Source of the DNA: an uncultured Bacteroidia bacterium
Lineage (GTDB): Bacteria > Bacteroidota > Bacteroidia > Bacteroidales > F082
Assembly: GCA_902801625.1 (NCBI GenBank)
Contig: CADCJI010000001.1
Span: 186,001 to 250,000, forward strand
DNA: 64,000 nt
Direction of reading: 5' to 3'
The translations under genes were made by a program, and so were the position numbers. The notes beneath the pieces are model-generated. The model saw only the letters and a list, made by a program, of their open reading frames with translations, was not told the origin of the DNA and made no database searches. Of this stretch, positions 35,686 through 42,639 are shown piece by piece (position 1 is the stretch's first letter; every line of letters starts with the position of its first letter).

Positions 35686-36240
35686 ATGCCGTTGCCTTTG
35701 TTCCATAGATTTCGTCTCGTTGCCCAAATCACCCGAGGCCTTTTCCTTACCGATTCCAAACGTTCGGTTTGGGGGCGGTTTTGGCAACTGTTTTCCAGAT
35801 TCACCTGGGAACTGCCTCAGACGCTTGTGGGCTGGCTGTATTCCATAGGACGTGCCTTGTTGGGCCGTGCTGACCGTGTTGATACTTTTGGAGGTATCAC
35901 CTTTGTGACGAAGAAGGACAACAAATTTGGTAGGGGTGTGTCGCTAGGAACCTTCATCGACCTATGGAGCGCTTCCTGGATGCAGGGTGAAGGAGATAAT
36001 TATATCCTAGGCAACCAGATTTGTATGCATGAGTTCGGGCATACCGTCGATAGTCAGCGTTTTGGTTGGGCTTATCTGTTCGTCATCGGTCTGCCTAGTC
36101 TGTTGAGTGCCATGGGCAAAGGCGACCATAATGTTTTTTGGACGGAAACACGAGCCAACCGCCACGCTAAAAGGTATTTCGGCAAGCATTATAGCATCGC
36201 ATGGAACGAAGCGGGCTATCCTACAAAACATCTCGCTTAA
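35686..36240 (+). CDS. Zincin-like protein with HEFGH motif
   Basis: 184 residues. The C-terminal half has CMHEFGHTVDSQRFGWAYLF, an HExxH zinc motif, followed by a hydrophobic segment and TETRANRHAKRYFG, whose Glu could be the third ligand. The N-terminal half has a basic amphipathic start and a weak hydrophobic segment, so it may be membrane-associated. Short for a protease. The start is uncertain: the sequence around 35670-35700 matches a segment near 37500, which could include a promoter. Closest idea is a small metallopeptidase; substrate unknown. Confidence 0.62.
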   Translation: MPLPLFHRFRLVAQITRGLFLTDSKRSVWGRFWQLFSRFTWELPQTLVGWLYSIGRALLGRADRVDTFGGITFVTKKDNKFGRGVSLGTFIDLWSASWMQGEGDNYILGNQICMHEFGHTVDSQRFGWAYLFVIGLPSLLSAMGKGDHNVFWTETRANRHAKRYFGKHYSIAWNEAGYPTKHLA

Positions 36241-36782
36241 ATCACCTTCTCATTCACTACCCTCCATTCACCAGGCTGTAGTTCTCCAAGTGAAATGTTC
36301 CCAATTTGAACACGGATGAGTCGCAGTGTGGGGAAACCGACGGTGGCAGTCATGTGGCGCACTTGCCTGTTCTTGCCTTCGATGAGGGTGAGACGCACCC
36401 AACTGGTCGGGATGTTGGCGCGATAGCGGATGGGAGGCACCCGCTCCCAAAGGTTTTCTGGCGGGTTAACCATCTGAGCTTGGCAAGGTTTGGTGCGATA
36501 GCCTTTGATGTTTACCCCTTTTTTCAACTGATTGACAGCCTCTTGCGTGATGTGTCCATCGACTTGCGCCAAATACGTGCGTGGGTGTTCGAATTTTGGA
36601 TCCAACAGTTTCTTGATGAGCCATCCATCATCGGTAAGCAGTAAAGCCCCCTCGCTGTCATGGTCGAGACGACCAGCGGCATACACGCCAGCAGGGAATC
36701 CGAATTCGTTGAGCGCCTGATGTCCGGCTTCGGGAGTGAATTGGCTGAGTACGCCAAAAGGTTTGTTGAAAAGAATCACCAT
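36237..36782 (-). CDS. RsuA/RluB/RluE-family pseudouridine synthase
   Basis: 181 residues, consisting of the catalytic domain without an S4 domain, as in RluE. Motifs: ILFNKPFGVLSQF, the catalytic GRLDHDSEGALLLTDDG (Asp of RLD), and LIEGKNRQVRHM. RluE makes a pseudouridine in 23S rRNA; the target here is likely but not proven. The ATG at 36782 is preferred over an upstream start at 36812 because a -7 box TATTTTTG lies at 36810-36817. It converges on the HEFGH gene with a 4-base overlap. Confidence 0.87.
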   Translation of the reverse strand: MVILFNKPFGVLSQFTPEAGHQALNEFGFPAGVYAAGRLDHDSEGALLLTDDGWLIKKLLDPKFEHPRTYLAQVDGHITQEAVNQLKKGVNIKGYRTKPCQAQMVNPPENLWERVPPIRYRANIPTSWVRLTLIEGKNRQVRHMTATVGFPTLRLIRVQIGNISLGELQPGEWRVVNEKVI

Positions 36783-36894
36783 AATCAATCTGCAAACACA
36801 AATCAGATGCAAAAATACAATATTTTAGTGACAAAAAATAGCGAGTTATTACTCATTTTGGCACATTTTTTGTAAAAGTCACAAGGTAAAGGTA

Positions 36895-36994
36895 TATGTT
36901 TGCAGCTGAAAGAATTTAGTTTAGCGGAAGCCGAAAAGCTTACGAGTAGGTGAAAAAAATAATGGTTGCGCCCGACACTCATTTAGGGATTATA
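36895..36994 (+). ncRNA. Promoter box and candidate structured leader RNA, copy C
   Basis: A -7 box TATGTTTG lies at 36895-36902. The leader (36923-36994) matches copy B in GCCGAAAAGCTTA, GAGTAGG and GGTTGCGCCCGACACTCAT. Stem 1 changes from GCC/GGC to GCC/GGU, keeping pairing by wobble; the loop AUGAGU becomes ACGAGU, leaving one mismatch with ACUCAU. It ends three bases before the ATG at 36997. Confidence 0.62.
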
Positions 36995-36996
36995 AA

Positions 36997-37425
36997 ATGA
37001 AGAATTTTATTATTACCACAGTAATGGCTCTGTTGATTAGCGGCTTCGCATTTACCGCTAGTGCACAGGATAGGAAAAATAATCCAGCCGTAAAATCAAG
37101 GGCAAAAATTGAAAAGCAGGAAAAAACTTCGAACAAAAAGCAGGATTTGAAGCTTAATGTAAATAAGAATCCCAAGAAAGTCCATGCTGATCCCGAACAA
37201 AAAGCAATACAAGAGAATAATGAGTTGCTCAATGAGTTCGTGAAAACAGTCGACAAGTGTGAAATAGAGCACAATAAGAAGCATGACGAAAAAAACCAGT
37301 TTAGTCAGTATGTGGAAAAAGCCTTGAGGTTGAGTACAAAGATTAACACAAAGTTGCTGACCAATGCGCAAAAGGCAACTTTTGAGGCGAGCAAAGCCAA
37401 GCTTAATGGCTTCCTTAAGAGATAA
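36997..37425 (+). CDS. Periplasmic charged helical protein, paralogue of the gene at 35045
   Basis: 142 residues with signal peptide ending FTASAQ. The mature part is Lys/Asn/Glu-rich and helical, with two Cys-poor coiled-coil stretches. Apart from the signal peptide, similarity to the protein at 35045 is limited to composition and the ending helix (NAQKATFEASKAKL versus KQKNTFKELKAGHDKL). No family recognised. Single-gene unit with leader and terminator. Confidence 0.74.
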   Translation: MKNFIITTVMALLISGFAFTASAQDRKNNPAVKSRAKIEKQEKTSNKKQDLKLNVNKNPKKVHADPEQKAIQENNELLNEFVKTVDKCEIEHNKKHDEKNQFSQYVEKALRLSTKINTKLLTNAQKATFEASKAKLNGFLKR

Positions 37426-37452
37426 AAGTAAGGGTATAATCATATCTAAAAT

Positions 37453-37484
37453 GGGCAAGGGAAAAATTTTTCCTTGCCTTTTTT
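37453..37484 (+). terminator. Intrinsic terminator after the second coiled-coil gene
   Basis: GGCAAGGGAAAAA and TTTTTCCTTGCC form a long stem, followed by six T. Confidence 0.92.
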
Positions 37485-37528
37485 ATGCCAATACCAAGCT
37501 ACAAGTTTCATAAATGTCGTCGCCTTTG

Positions 37529-37558
37529 TTGCATTGATAAATAAAATCCGTATCTTTG
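37529..37558 (+). promoter_or_regulatory. Promoter of the lipid acyltransferase gene
   Basis: TTG at 37529-37531, 19 bases, then TATCTTTG at 37551-37558. The ATG at 37597 is 38 bases downstream. Confidence 0.76.
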
Positions 37559-37596
37559 CCGTTTGAATGATAATTGTGCCATAGGCATAAACGACC

Positions 37597-39384
37597 ATGC
37601 GAAAAGTTGTAACCAATGCGGATTTGAAAAAGGCTTTCGGCATGAAAGGCTTCTTCGGCACTTGTGTGGCGGGGTTGGCCTACGGTTTTCTCCGTTTGGG
37701 CAAAATCAATCGGTTGTTCGATGGAGCCGCTGATTATCAAGGCCGTGAGTTTGCCGATCATTTGCTTGAAAACATGGGCATCACCATCGATGTCAGCCCC
37801 GAACAATTGGAGAGCATTCCCAAAGAGGGCGGTTTTGTGATGGTCAGCAATCATCCCTTCGGTGGCATCGAAGGTGTGATGCTGTTGAGTGCCATTGCCA
37901 AGGTGCGTCCCGACTTCAAGTTGATGGCCAACTTCATCCTGTCGCATATCCCGAACCTCAAGGAATGCTTCTTCTCGGTGAATCCTTTCGAGAAAAACCC
38001 TGAATGGAAGAGCAGTGTGGGAGGCATCAAGGGTGCCATGATGCACATTGCTGCGGGCAATGGCTTGGGTGTGTTTCCTGCGGGTGAGGTGTCGCGTTAC
38101 CATGGTCACGACTTTCCGGAAGATTTGCCGTGGAGCACTTCCATTGCCCGAATCATCAAGAACGCTGGAGTTCCTGTGATTCCCGTGTTTTGGGACGGTT
38201 GCAATTCCAAATTGTTCTATTTTGAAGATAGGATTCACAGTATGTTGGGCACATCACGCCTGACCAAAGAATTAATCAACAAACACGATACTTGCTTCAA
38301 CTTGCAGATTGGCAAACCGATTCTGCCCGCTGAAATTGCCACTTACGAGAAACCTGCCGACTTGGCGGCCTATTTGCGTAGTCGTTCATACGCCCTCGAA
38401 GCCAATTTTCCCCCGAAGCCAGTGGAGAAGAAAGCTGTGAAACAAACTGAGATTGATGCGCCAAGCGAGTTGTCGCTCATGTTGGCTGAATTGGAGGCTA
38501 TCCGCGAGAAGTCCTTCCTTTTCTCTGCTTCCGATTTCGAGTGCTATTTGGCAGATTATGAAGATATTCCGAATCTCATTCATGAAATCGCGCGTTTGCG
38601 TGAAGAGACTTTCCGCGCCATCGGAGAGGGTACAGGCAAGAACCTCGACCAAGACGAGTTTGACTCGCATTTCAAGCATTTGATCCTTTGGGATAAGGCG
38701 AAACAAAAGATTGTGGGTTGCTATCGTCTTGGCATCGGTAGTGAGATTGTCCCGAAGTATGGTATCAAGGGCTTCTATGTCAGCACATTGGTCAATTTCA
38801 GCGAGTCTTTCATTCCGTATTTGGAGCATACCATCGAGTTGGGTCGTTCTTTTGTTGCGCTCGACTATCAGAAAGAGGTGCTACCGTTGGTGCTATTGCT
38901 ACGCGGCCTTTCGGATGTGGTGGTGCGTTACCCCAACATTGAGCATTTCATCGGTCCGGTGAGCATCAGCAGCTGGTATCCTAAGTTCTACCAAAGTATG
39001 ATTGTGAAGTATGTCACCGAGAAGCATCCTGTGAGCGATGACCTTGCCCACATGGCCACGCCGATGACGCCTTTCCGTGAAGATTTCCTGAAAGTGGATG
39101 CCGATGTGCTGATGAAGGGCAATATGGAGAGCATTGACAAGTTCGACAAGTTCATGTTCCGGTTGAGCAATGGCCAATATCGTCTGCCTACACTGTTCAA
39201 GAAATACCTGAAACTGAATGCCAAGTTCCTCTGTTTCAATGTCGATCCTGATTTCAACGACACCCTCGACTCACTCCTTTTCCTTACCTTCACCGACTTT
39301 CCAGAGGATGAGGTGATGCCACTTTTCCGTGATAGCAGCGATGAAGAAAAGGAAAATGTCAGGAAGCGTTTCGGATATATTTAA
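37597..39384 (+). CDS. Bifunctional acyltransferase for ornithine/glycine-type aminolipids (OlsF-like)
   Basis: 595 residues in two domains. The first (about 60-270) is a PlsC-like acyltransferase with VSNHPFGGIEG and FPAGEVSRY; its HX4D is altered to HPFGG, as in haemolysin-like members. The second (about 300-595) is an OlsB-type N-acyltransferase (GNAT fold; VGCYRLGIGSEI, GIKGFYVSTLV, LGRSFVA). In OlsF-type proteins the C-terminal domain acylates an amino acid with a 3-hydroxy fatty acid and the N-terminal domain adds the second chain. Bacteroidales make glycine, serine-glycine and ornithine lipids, so the head group is unknown. Confidence 0.82.
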   Translation: MRKVVTNADLKKAFGMKGFFGTCVAGLAYGFLRLGKINRLFDGAADYQGREFADHLLENMGITIDVSPEQLESIPKEGGFVMVSNHPFGGIEGVMLLSAIAKVRPDFKLMANFILSHIPNLKECFFSVNPFEKNPEWKSSVGGIKGAMMHIAAGNGLGVFPAGEVSRYHGHDFPEDLPWSTSIARIIKNAGVPVIPVFWDGCNSKLFYFEDRIHSMLGTSRLTKELINKHDTCFNLQIGKPILPAEIATYEKPADLAAYLRSRSYALEANFPPKPVEKKAVKQTEIDAPSELSLMLAELEAIREKSFLFSASDFECYLADYEDIPNLIHEIARLREETFRAIGEGTGKNLDQDEFDSHFKHLILWDKAKQKIVGCYRLGIGSEIVPKYGIKGFYVSTLVNFSESFIPYLEHTIELGRSFVALDYQKEVLPLVLLLRGLSDVVVRYPNIEHFIGPVSISSWYPKFYQSMIVKYVTEKHPVSDDLAHMATPMTPFREDFLKVDADVLMKGNMESIDKFDKFMFRLSNGQYRLPTLFKKYLKLNAKFLCFNVDPDFNDTLDSLLFLTFTDFPEDEVMPLFRDSSDEEKENVRKRFGYI

Positions 39385-39387
39385 TTC

Positions 39388-39545
39388 TCATGCAGAAATC
39401 GAAGATTCAACTGCAGAAATCGAAGATTCAACGGAGTTAATGCGCAGAAATGCAAAGCATTCAACGAAATTAAATCGCAGAAATTTCTCGTACGCAAACT
39501 TGGCGACGCTTTGCGCTTCATATAGTTCTGCGAGTTCTGCGTGCA
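39388..39545. repeat. Interspersed GCAGAAATCG-type repeat with tandem units
   Basis: Two tandem 21-bp units (GCAGAAATCGAAGATTCAAC plus one base), then related AT-rich text, and a closing TTCTGCGAGTTCTGCGTG that inverts the start. A relative occurs at 47309-47400. Fills the gap between the convergent acyltransferase and rsmD genes. Confidence 0.72.
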
Positions 39546-39553
39546 ACAAAACA

Positions 39554-40111
39554 TTATTCTTCTGATTCCTCTTCTATAGTTTGGGCGAAGAAGCTGAAAT
39601 TCACTTTGCCGTAATGCCGCTGTTCCATGAAATGGGGATGCTCCTCAAAATTTTGATATTTATCATGCTCTAGAACAAACATGCCGCCTTCACGCAATAA
39701 GTTGTTGTCGAAGATGAGTTGCACCAAAGTGTCGTAGTGTTCACAGTCGTAAGGCGGGTCGGCGAAGATGAGGTCGTATTGCATCTTGTGCTTTTCGAGG
39801 AAGCGGAACACATCGGAGCGGACTACAAGCAACTCTTTCATGCTGAGTTTGTTGGCCGTCTCGCGAATGAACTTCACACAGCCGAAGTCCTGGTCGACGG
39901 AAACAACTTTAGGACAGCCTCTTGAGACCAGTTCGTAAGAGATGTTGCCTGTACCTGCAAACAAGTCCATGGCTTCGGTTTCTTCAAAGTCGAAATGGTT
40001 TTCGATGATGTTGAACAGGCTTTCCTTGGCCATGTCGGTGGTGGGGCGAACTGGCAGGTTGGTTGGGGCAGTGATTTGCCGCCGTTGGTATCTTCCTCTT
40101 ATGATTCTCAT
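39554..40111 (-). CDS. rsmD: 16S rRNA guanine-N2 methyltransferase RsmD
   Basis: 185 residues with the RsmD signature: MRIIRGRYQRRQI, RPTTDMAKESLFNII, the SAM motif DLFAGTGNISYE and the catalytic DLIFADPPYD. RsmD methylates G966 of 16S rRNA during small-subunit assembly. Its start overlaps the stop of the DUF3822 gene upstream by four bases, a pairing common in Bacteroidota. It converges on the repeat at 39388. The C-terminus is acidic and short. Confidence 0.94.
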   Translation of the reverse strand: MRIIRGRYQRRQITAPTNLPVRPTTDMAKESLFNIIENHFDFEETEAMDLFAGTGNISYELVSRGCPKVVSVDQDFGCVKFIRETANKLSMKELLVVRSDVFRFLEKHKMQYDLIFADPPYDCEHYDTLVQLIFDNNLLREGGMFVLEHDKYQNFEEHPHFMEQRHYGKVNFSFFAQTIEEESEE

Positions 40112-40959
40112 CTTAGTGCTTGATAAAGAATGAAATAGTACTGGAATGGCACCTTGTCCGCTGACTTGCTCATTTGCAATGCATGCGGGTCATCTACAAA
40201 GTGTAGGTCTTTCACATAACGCCCGCAAAGGTCGATGATGTCCGAGGCAGGACGGATGAGGCCTGCGAAGCATACTGGAGTATCTTGTCCCGATACACCA
40301 TTTTGTTCCATGGCAAATAGCAGGAAGTAGGCGAAATCCTCTTTTGTGATGAACTTGAAATTGTTGAAGAACAAAAGTTTACCATCTTTCTTAATGAGCA
40401 CGTCGAAGTCGCGGTTGCGGACATTGGCGAAAACGCCGTTGGCATCCTTATTTTGCATTATGCTGTTGATGAACACACTGCTTGAATGGACGATAAGGGC
40501 GCTTGCCCATTTGGCCAACATCTTGTCTTGCAAGGCTTTCGAAAAGGCGAAGACAGTGAAGCATTGTGTCGACTCCAATTGTTCCGAAACGATAGCGTAT
40601 CCTTCTGGGATTTGGAAACCAAAGTCAAGGTATTTGGCTTGATCTGCCTCGTTGAACAAAGGCTTGGGAACGAGAGTGCAGTAACGATTGTCAATGATGC
40701 CAACCACCGATTGGAAGGTCTTGTTGTTCAACCCTTTCGATTCCAAAGCGCGTTCCAAGGTGCGGAAAAGGTCGTCGCTGTCGGCAAGCAAGTCCGACTG
40801 GTAGCATTCCAATGCGACTAGCTTTTGTGTGGCGGTGTCGAGAAGGGCAAAAGAAAGACCACCCAATGAACATTGGATGGCCATTCTGTATTGCGATGAC
40901 TTCTCGGCATCAAACTCCTCGCTGTATTGGGAGATATAAGGATTCAACGATGCCGTCAT
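40108..40959 (-). CDS. DUF3822 family protein
   Basis: 283 residues matching the DUF3822 family: LGGLSFALLDTATQKLVALE near the start and an Asp/Gly-rich second half. Family members are predicted to have an actin-like ATPase (ASKHA) fold and are usually encoded next to rsmD, as here, but the function is unknown. It overlaps rsmD by four bases and follows the membrane-anchored gene at 40973 by 13 bases. Confidence 0.82.
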   Translation of the reverse strand: MTASLNPYISQYSEEFDAEKSSQYRMAIQCSLGGLSFALLDTATQKLVALECYQSDLLADSDDLFRTLERALESKGLNNKTFQSVVGIIDNRYCTLVPKPLFNEADQAKYLDFGFQIPEGYAIVSEQLESTQCFTVFAFSKALQDKMLAKWASALIVHSSSVFINSIMQNKDANGVFANVRNRDFDVLIKKDGKLLFFNNFKFITKEDFAYFLLFAMEQNGVSGQDTPVCFAGLIRPASDIIDLCGRYVKDLHFVDDPHALQMSKSADKVPFQYYFILYQALR

Positions 40960-40972
40960 TCATCCTAAACAT

Positions 40973-41617
40973 TTAGAGTTTCTCCCAGTTACCCTCGGTG
41001 GATGCTTCTTCCATGGAGCCGACTTTCAGACCTGCATAACGCTGGATGCTTTCCTTTTCAGCCTTAAGGTTGTCAACACGCTGTTTCCATTCCTTTTCGC
41101 TGAAATTGTCGCCAGGAGTGCCCAGATAGACTTCATAAGGTGTGCGGGCTTCAAAGATCGGGACTTTGATACCGCTGCTTTCCTTAGTGCCGGCTTCAAG
41201 TTCGAAATACTTTTGCGGTTGGCTGAAAGGTACCACCTTTATGTCGTTGATATTGAAATTGGCACGACCAGTTTTGAGGGAGTCCATTACTTTTACGAAT
41301 CCAATGGTGTCGTAATCAGTATAATAAGTGGAGTCTTCCATGTTTTGCTTTGAAATCATTTGCACCACAGGAATCTCTGCGGTTTGGCAGAATTTAATCA
41401 GGGTGTCGAAATTATCCGTGTACTTGTTGTTGGCGTTTTTGTAAAGCACCTCGGCGTTACGGATGTCGATAAGGCGCTCAATCACTTGGACTTCACGGGC
41501 TTTCTGCTCGTTATTGAACTTGATAGGAGCTTGAATGCTCTTCACGACTTGCCATGCTAAAAGCACGATGATGGCAAACAGAACGATGTTGATGACGATG
41601 GATAATCCTTTTTTCAT
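40973..41617 (-). CDS. Membrane-anchored protein of unknown function
   Basis: 214 residues with one N-terminal transmembrane helix (about 5-25, GLSIVINIVLFAIIVLLAW) and a charged periplasmic part. It resembles a conserved Bacteroidales hypothetical protein with a NAEVLYKNANNKYTDNFDTL segment like pseudopilin-type domains. It is the first gene of a three-gene run with DUF3822 and rsmD. A minus-strand -7 box TAACTTTG lies at 41663-41670. Confidence 0.66.
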   Translation of the reverse strand: MKKGLSIVINIVLFAIIVLLAWQVVKSIQAPIKFNNEQKAREVQVIERLIDIRNAEVLYKNANNKYTDNFDTLIKFCQTAEIPVVQMISKQNMEDSTYYTDYDTIGFVKVMDSLKTGRANFNINDIKVVPFSQPQKYFELEAGTKESSGIKVPIFEARTPYEVYLGTPGDNFSEKEWKQRVDNLKAEKESIQRYAGLKVGSMEEASTEGNWEKL

Positions 41618-41711
41618 TGTAGTATGATTTTCTAATTATTTTCTACTAGGTCTGATTGGCGGCAAAGTTAGGATTTTTTCTGTTATGTAGGACAAAAAAT
41701 TTCGCTTGAAA

Positions 41712-42113
41712 TTAAAAATGGATTTTGTGGAAATTTAAATATTTGTCGTCCAAATATTTACGGATTTTATCAGCGAGGACGATAAAGACTTGGAGTTCGT
41801 TTTTTTCCAACCATAAGGTAGCGTCATCGTCTCTGTTGATGGCTTTTGCAAAGGCCAGATTGACCTCAAAATGGTTTTTGATGAGCCATTCTTCAGCTTT
41901 TGGCTCCTTGTCGATGACACTGTCGATAGCGGCCAAGTGGGGAAACCCGTGTTCCATCAGCCAGTCCTTGGCCTTGGTGTCGCCTTGGATGGTCTGGCTC
42001 AAGGCACCCAGTTCGGGATAGCCGTTACGCATCAACCATTCGAAGAATTCGTCGCCCTCAGGCTCAAAGGTGCAGCCGAAAGCCATCAGTATTTTTACGG
42101 GGTAGTGGGTCAT
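41712..42113 (-). CDS. Unknown repeat protein, third gene of the toxin-antitoxin operon
   Basis: 133 residues made of about three to four repeats of a 30-35-residue unit, each with A-x-x-WL-x-x-(N/H) and L-x-x-(I/L) positions (FFEWLMRNGYPEL, AKDWLMEHGFPHL, AEEWLIKNHFEVNL, ATLWLEKNELQVFI). No family recognised; the fold may be an alpha-solenoid. It starts two bases after the toxin stop, so it is expressed with the toxin and antitoxin. It may bind or modulate them, but that is a guess. Confidence 0.62.
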   Translation of the reverse strand: MTHYPVKILMAFGCTFEPEGDEFFEWLMRNGYPELGALSQTIQGDTKAKDWLMEHGFPHLAAIDSVIDKEPKAEEWLIKNHFEVNLAFAKAINRDDDATLWLEKNELQVFIVLADKIRKYLDDKYLNFHKIHF

Positions 42114-42115
42114 TG

Positions 42116-42430
42116 TTATTCTTTAATGAGTTTTGAGGCCAAAATCTTGTCAATGATGACTTTATCTCTATAAGTATGAAAGAAAATGCTCCATTTTTTG
42201 TTATGGGTCACAAGCAATTTTTCTCTTTTGCTTTTGCTGTATTTCTTGGCAATTTTCCACTCGGTAACCTTTATGCTATCCGCAAGAAAAGTCAATGAGA
42301 GCATTTCCGCATAAAGTTCAGCCGCGTAACGCTCGGCGTGTTCGCGGCTGTTTTTTTCGACAATGAAATCCTTAATCTGCTCAATGTCTTTCTTTACTAC
42401 ATTACGAATCTGGATTTCATACCTTTTCAT
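42116..42430 (-). CDS. RelE/ParE-type toxin of a type II toxin-antitoxin system
   Basis: 104 residues with the RelE/ParE fold pattern: YEIQIRNVVKKDIEQIKDFI, a long helix with SREHAERYAAEL, and KLLVTHNKKWSIFFHTYRDKVIIDKIL. The terminal strand with basic residues may be catalytic. Whether it cleaves mRNA (RelE) or blocks gyrase (ParE) cannot be told. The small antitoxin gene upstream overlaps it by 14 bases, the usual translational coupling. Confidence 0.8.
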   Translation of the reverse strand: MKRYEIQIRNVVKKDIEQIKDFIVEKNSREHAERYAAELYAEMLSLTFLADSIKVTEWKIAKKYSKSKREKLLVTHNKKWSIFFHTYRDKVIIDKILASKLIKE

Positions 42431-42575
42431 AATGCTCCCTTATTTTCTCATTCAACAGGTCTTGAAATTCCTCAAATGAGAAACATCCTTTCAAGGTTTT
42501 GGGGTAAGCTTTTTTCTTTTGGCGAGAAGAAGTGGTTGAGTTGGTTTGCCTTATAGTTGTCGTTGTGGTTTGCAT
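42417..42575 (-). CDS. Small antitoxin, partner of the RelE/ParE toxin
   Basis: 52 residues from the ATG at 42575: a Thr-rich N-terminus (MQTTTTTIRQTNSTTSSRQK) and an acidic C-terminal helix (SFEEFQDLLNEKIREHY) that would wrap the toxin. It overlaps the toxin start by 14 bases. The upstream frame runs further into the receptor gene, but the promoter at 42598-42628 fixes this start. No DNA-binding domain is obvious, so autoregulation is uncertain. Confidence 0.72.
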   Translation of the reverse strand: MQTTTTTIRQTNSTTSSRQKKKAYPKTLKGCFSFEEFQDLLNEKIREHYEKV

Positions 42576-42597
42576 ACGATTGATGTGTTTTGCATTG

Positions 42598-42628
42598 CAA
42601 AAATAGATATTTTTGTTATTGGTCGCAA
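42598..42628 (-). promoter_or_regulatory. Promoter of the toxin-antitoxin operon
   Basis: On the minus strand TTG (42626-42628), 20 bases, then TATTTTTG (42598-42605), 23 bases before the antitoxin ATG. Confidence 0.72.
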
Positions 42629-42639
42629 GTATTTTTCTT

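Noticed and set aside
34972-36994. Assigning the leader to a hammerhead ribozyme or a known riboswitch
   Set aside because: The conserved CUGAUGA and GAAA core order of hammerheads is not met and no aptamer consensus I know fits.
39385-39553. Possible CRISPR-like repeats
   Set aside because: Only two adjacent 21-bp units with no spacers of even length and no cas genes; matches the palindromic repeat at 47309.
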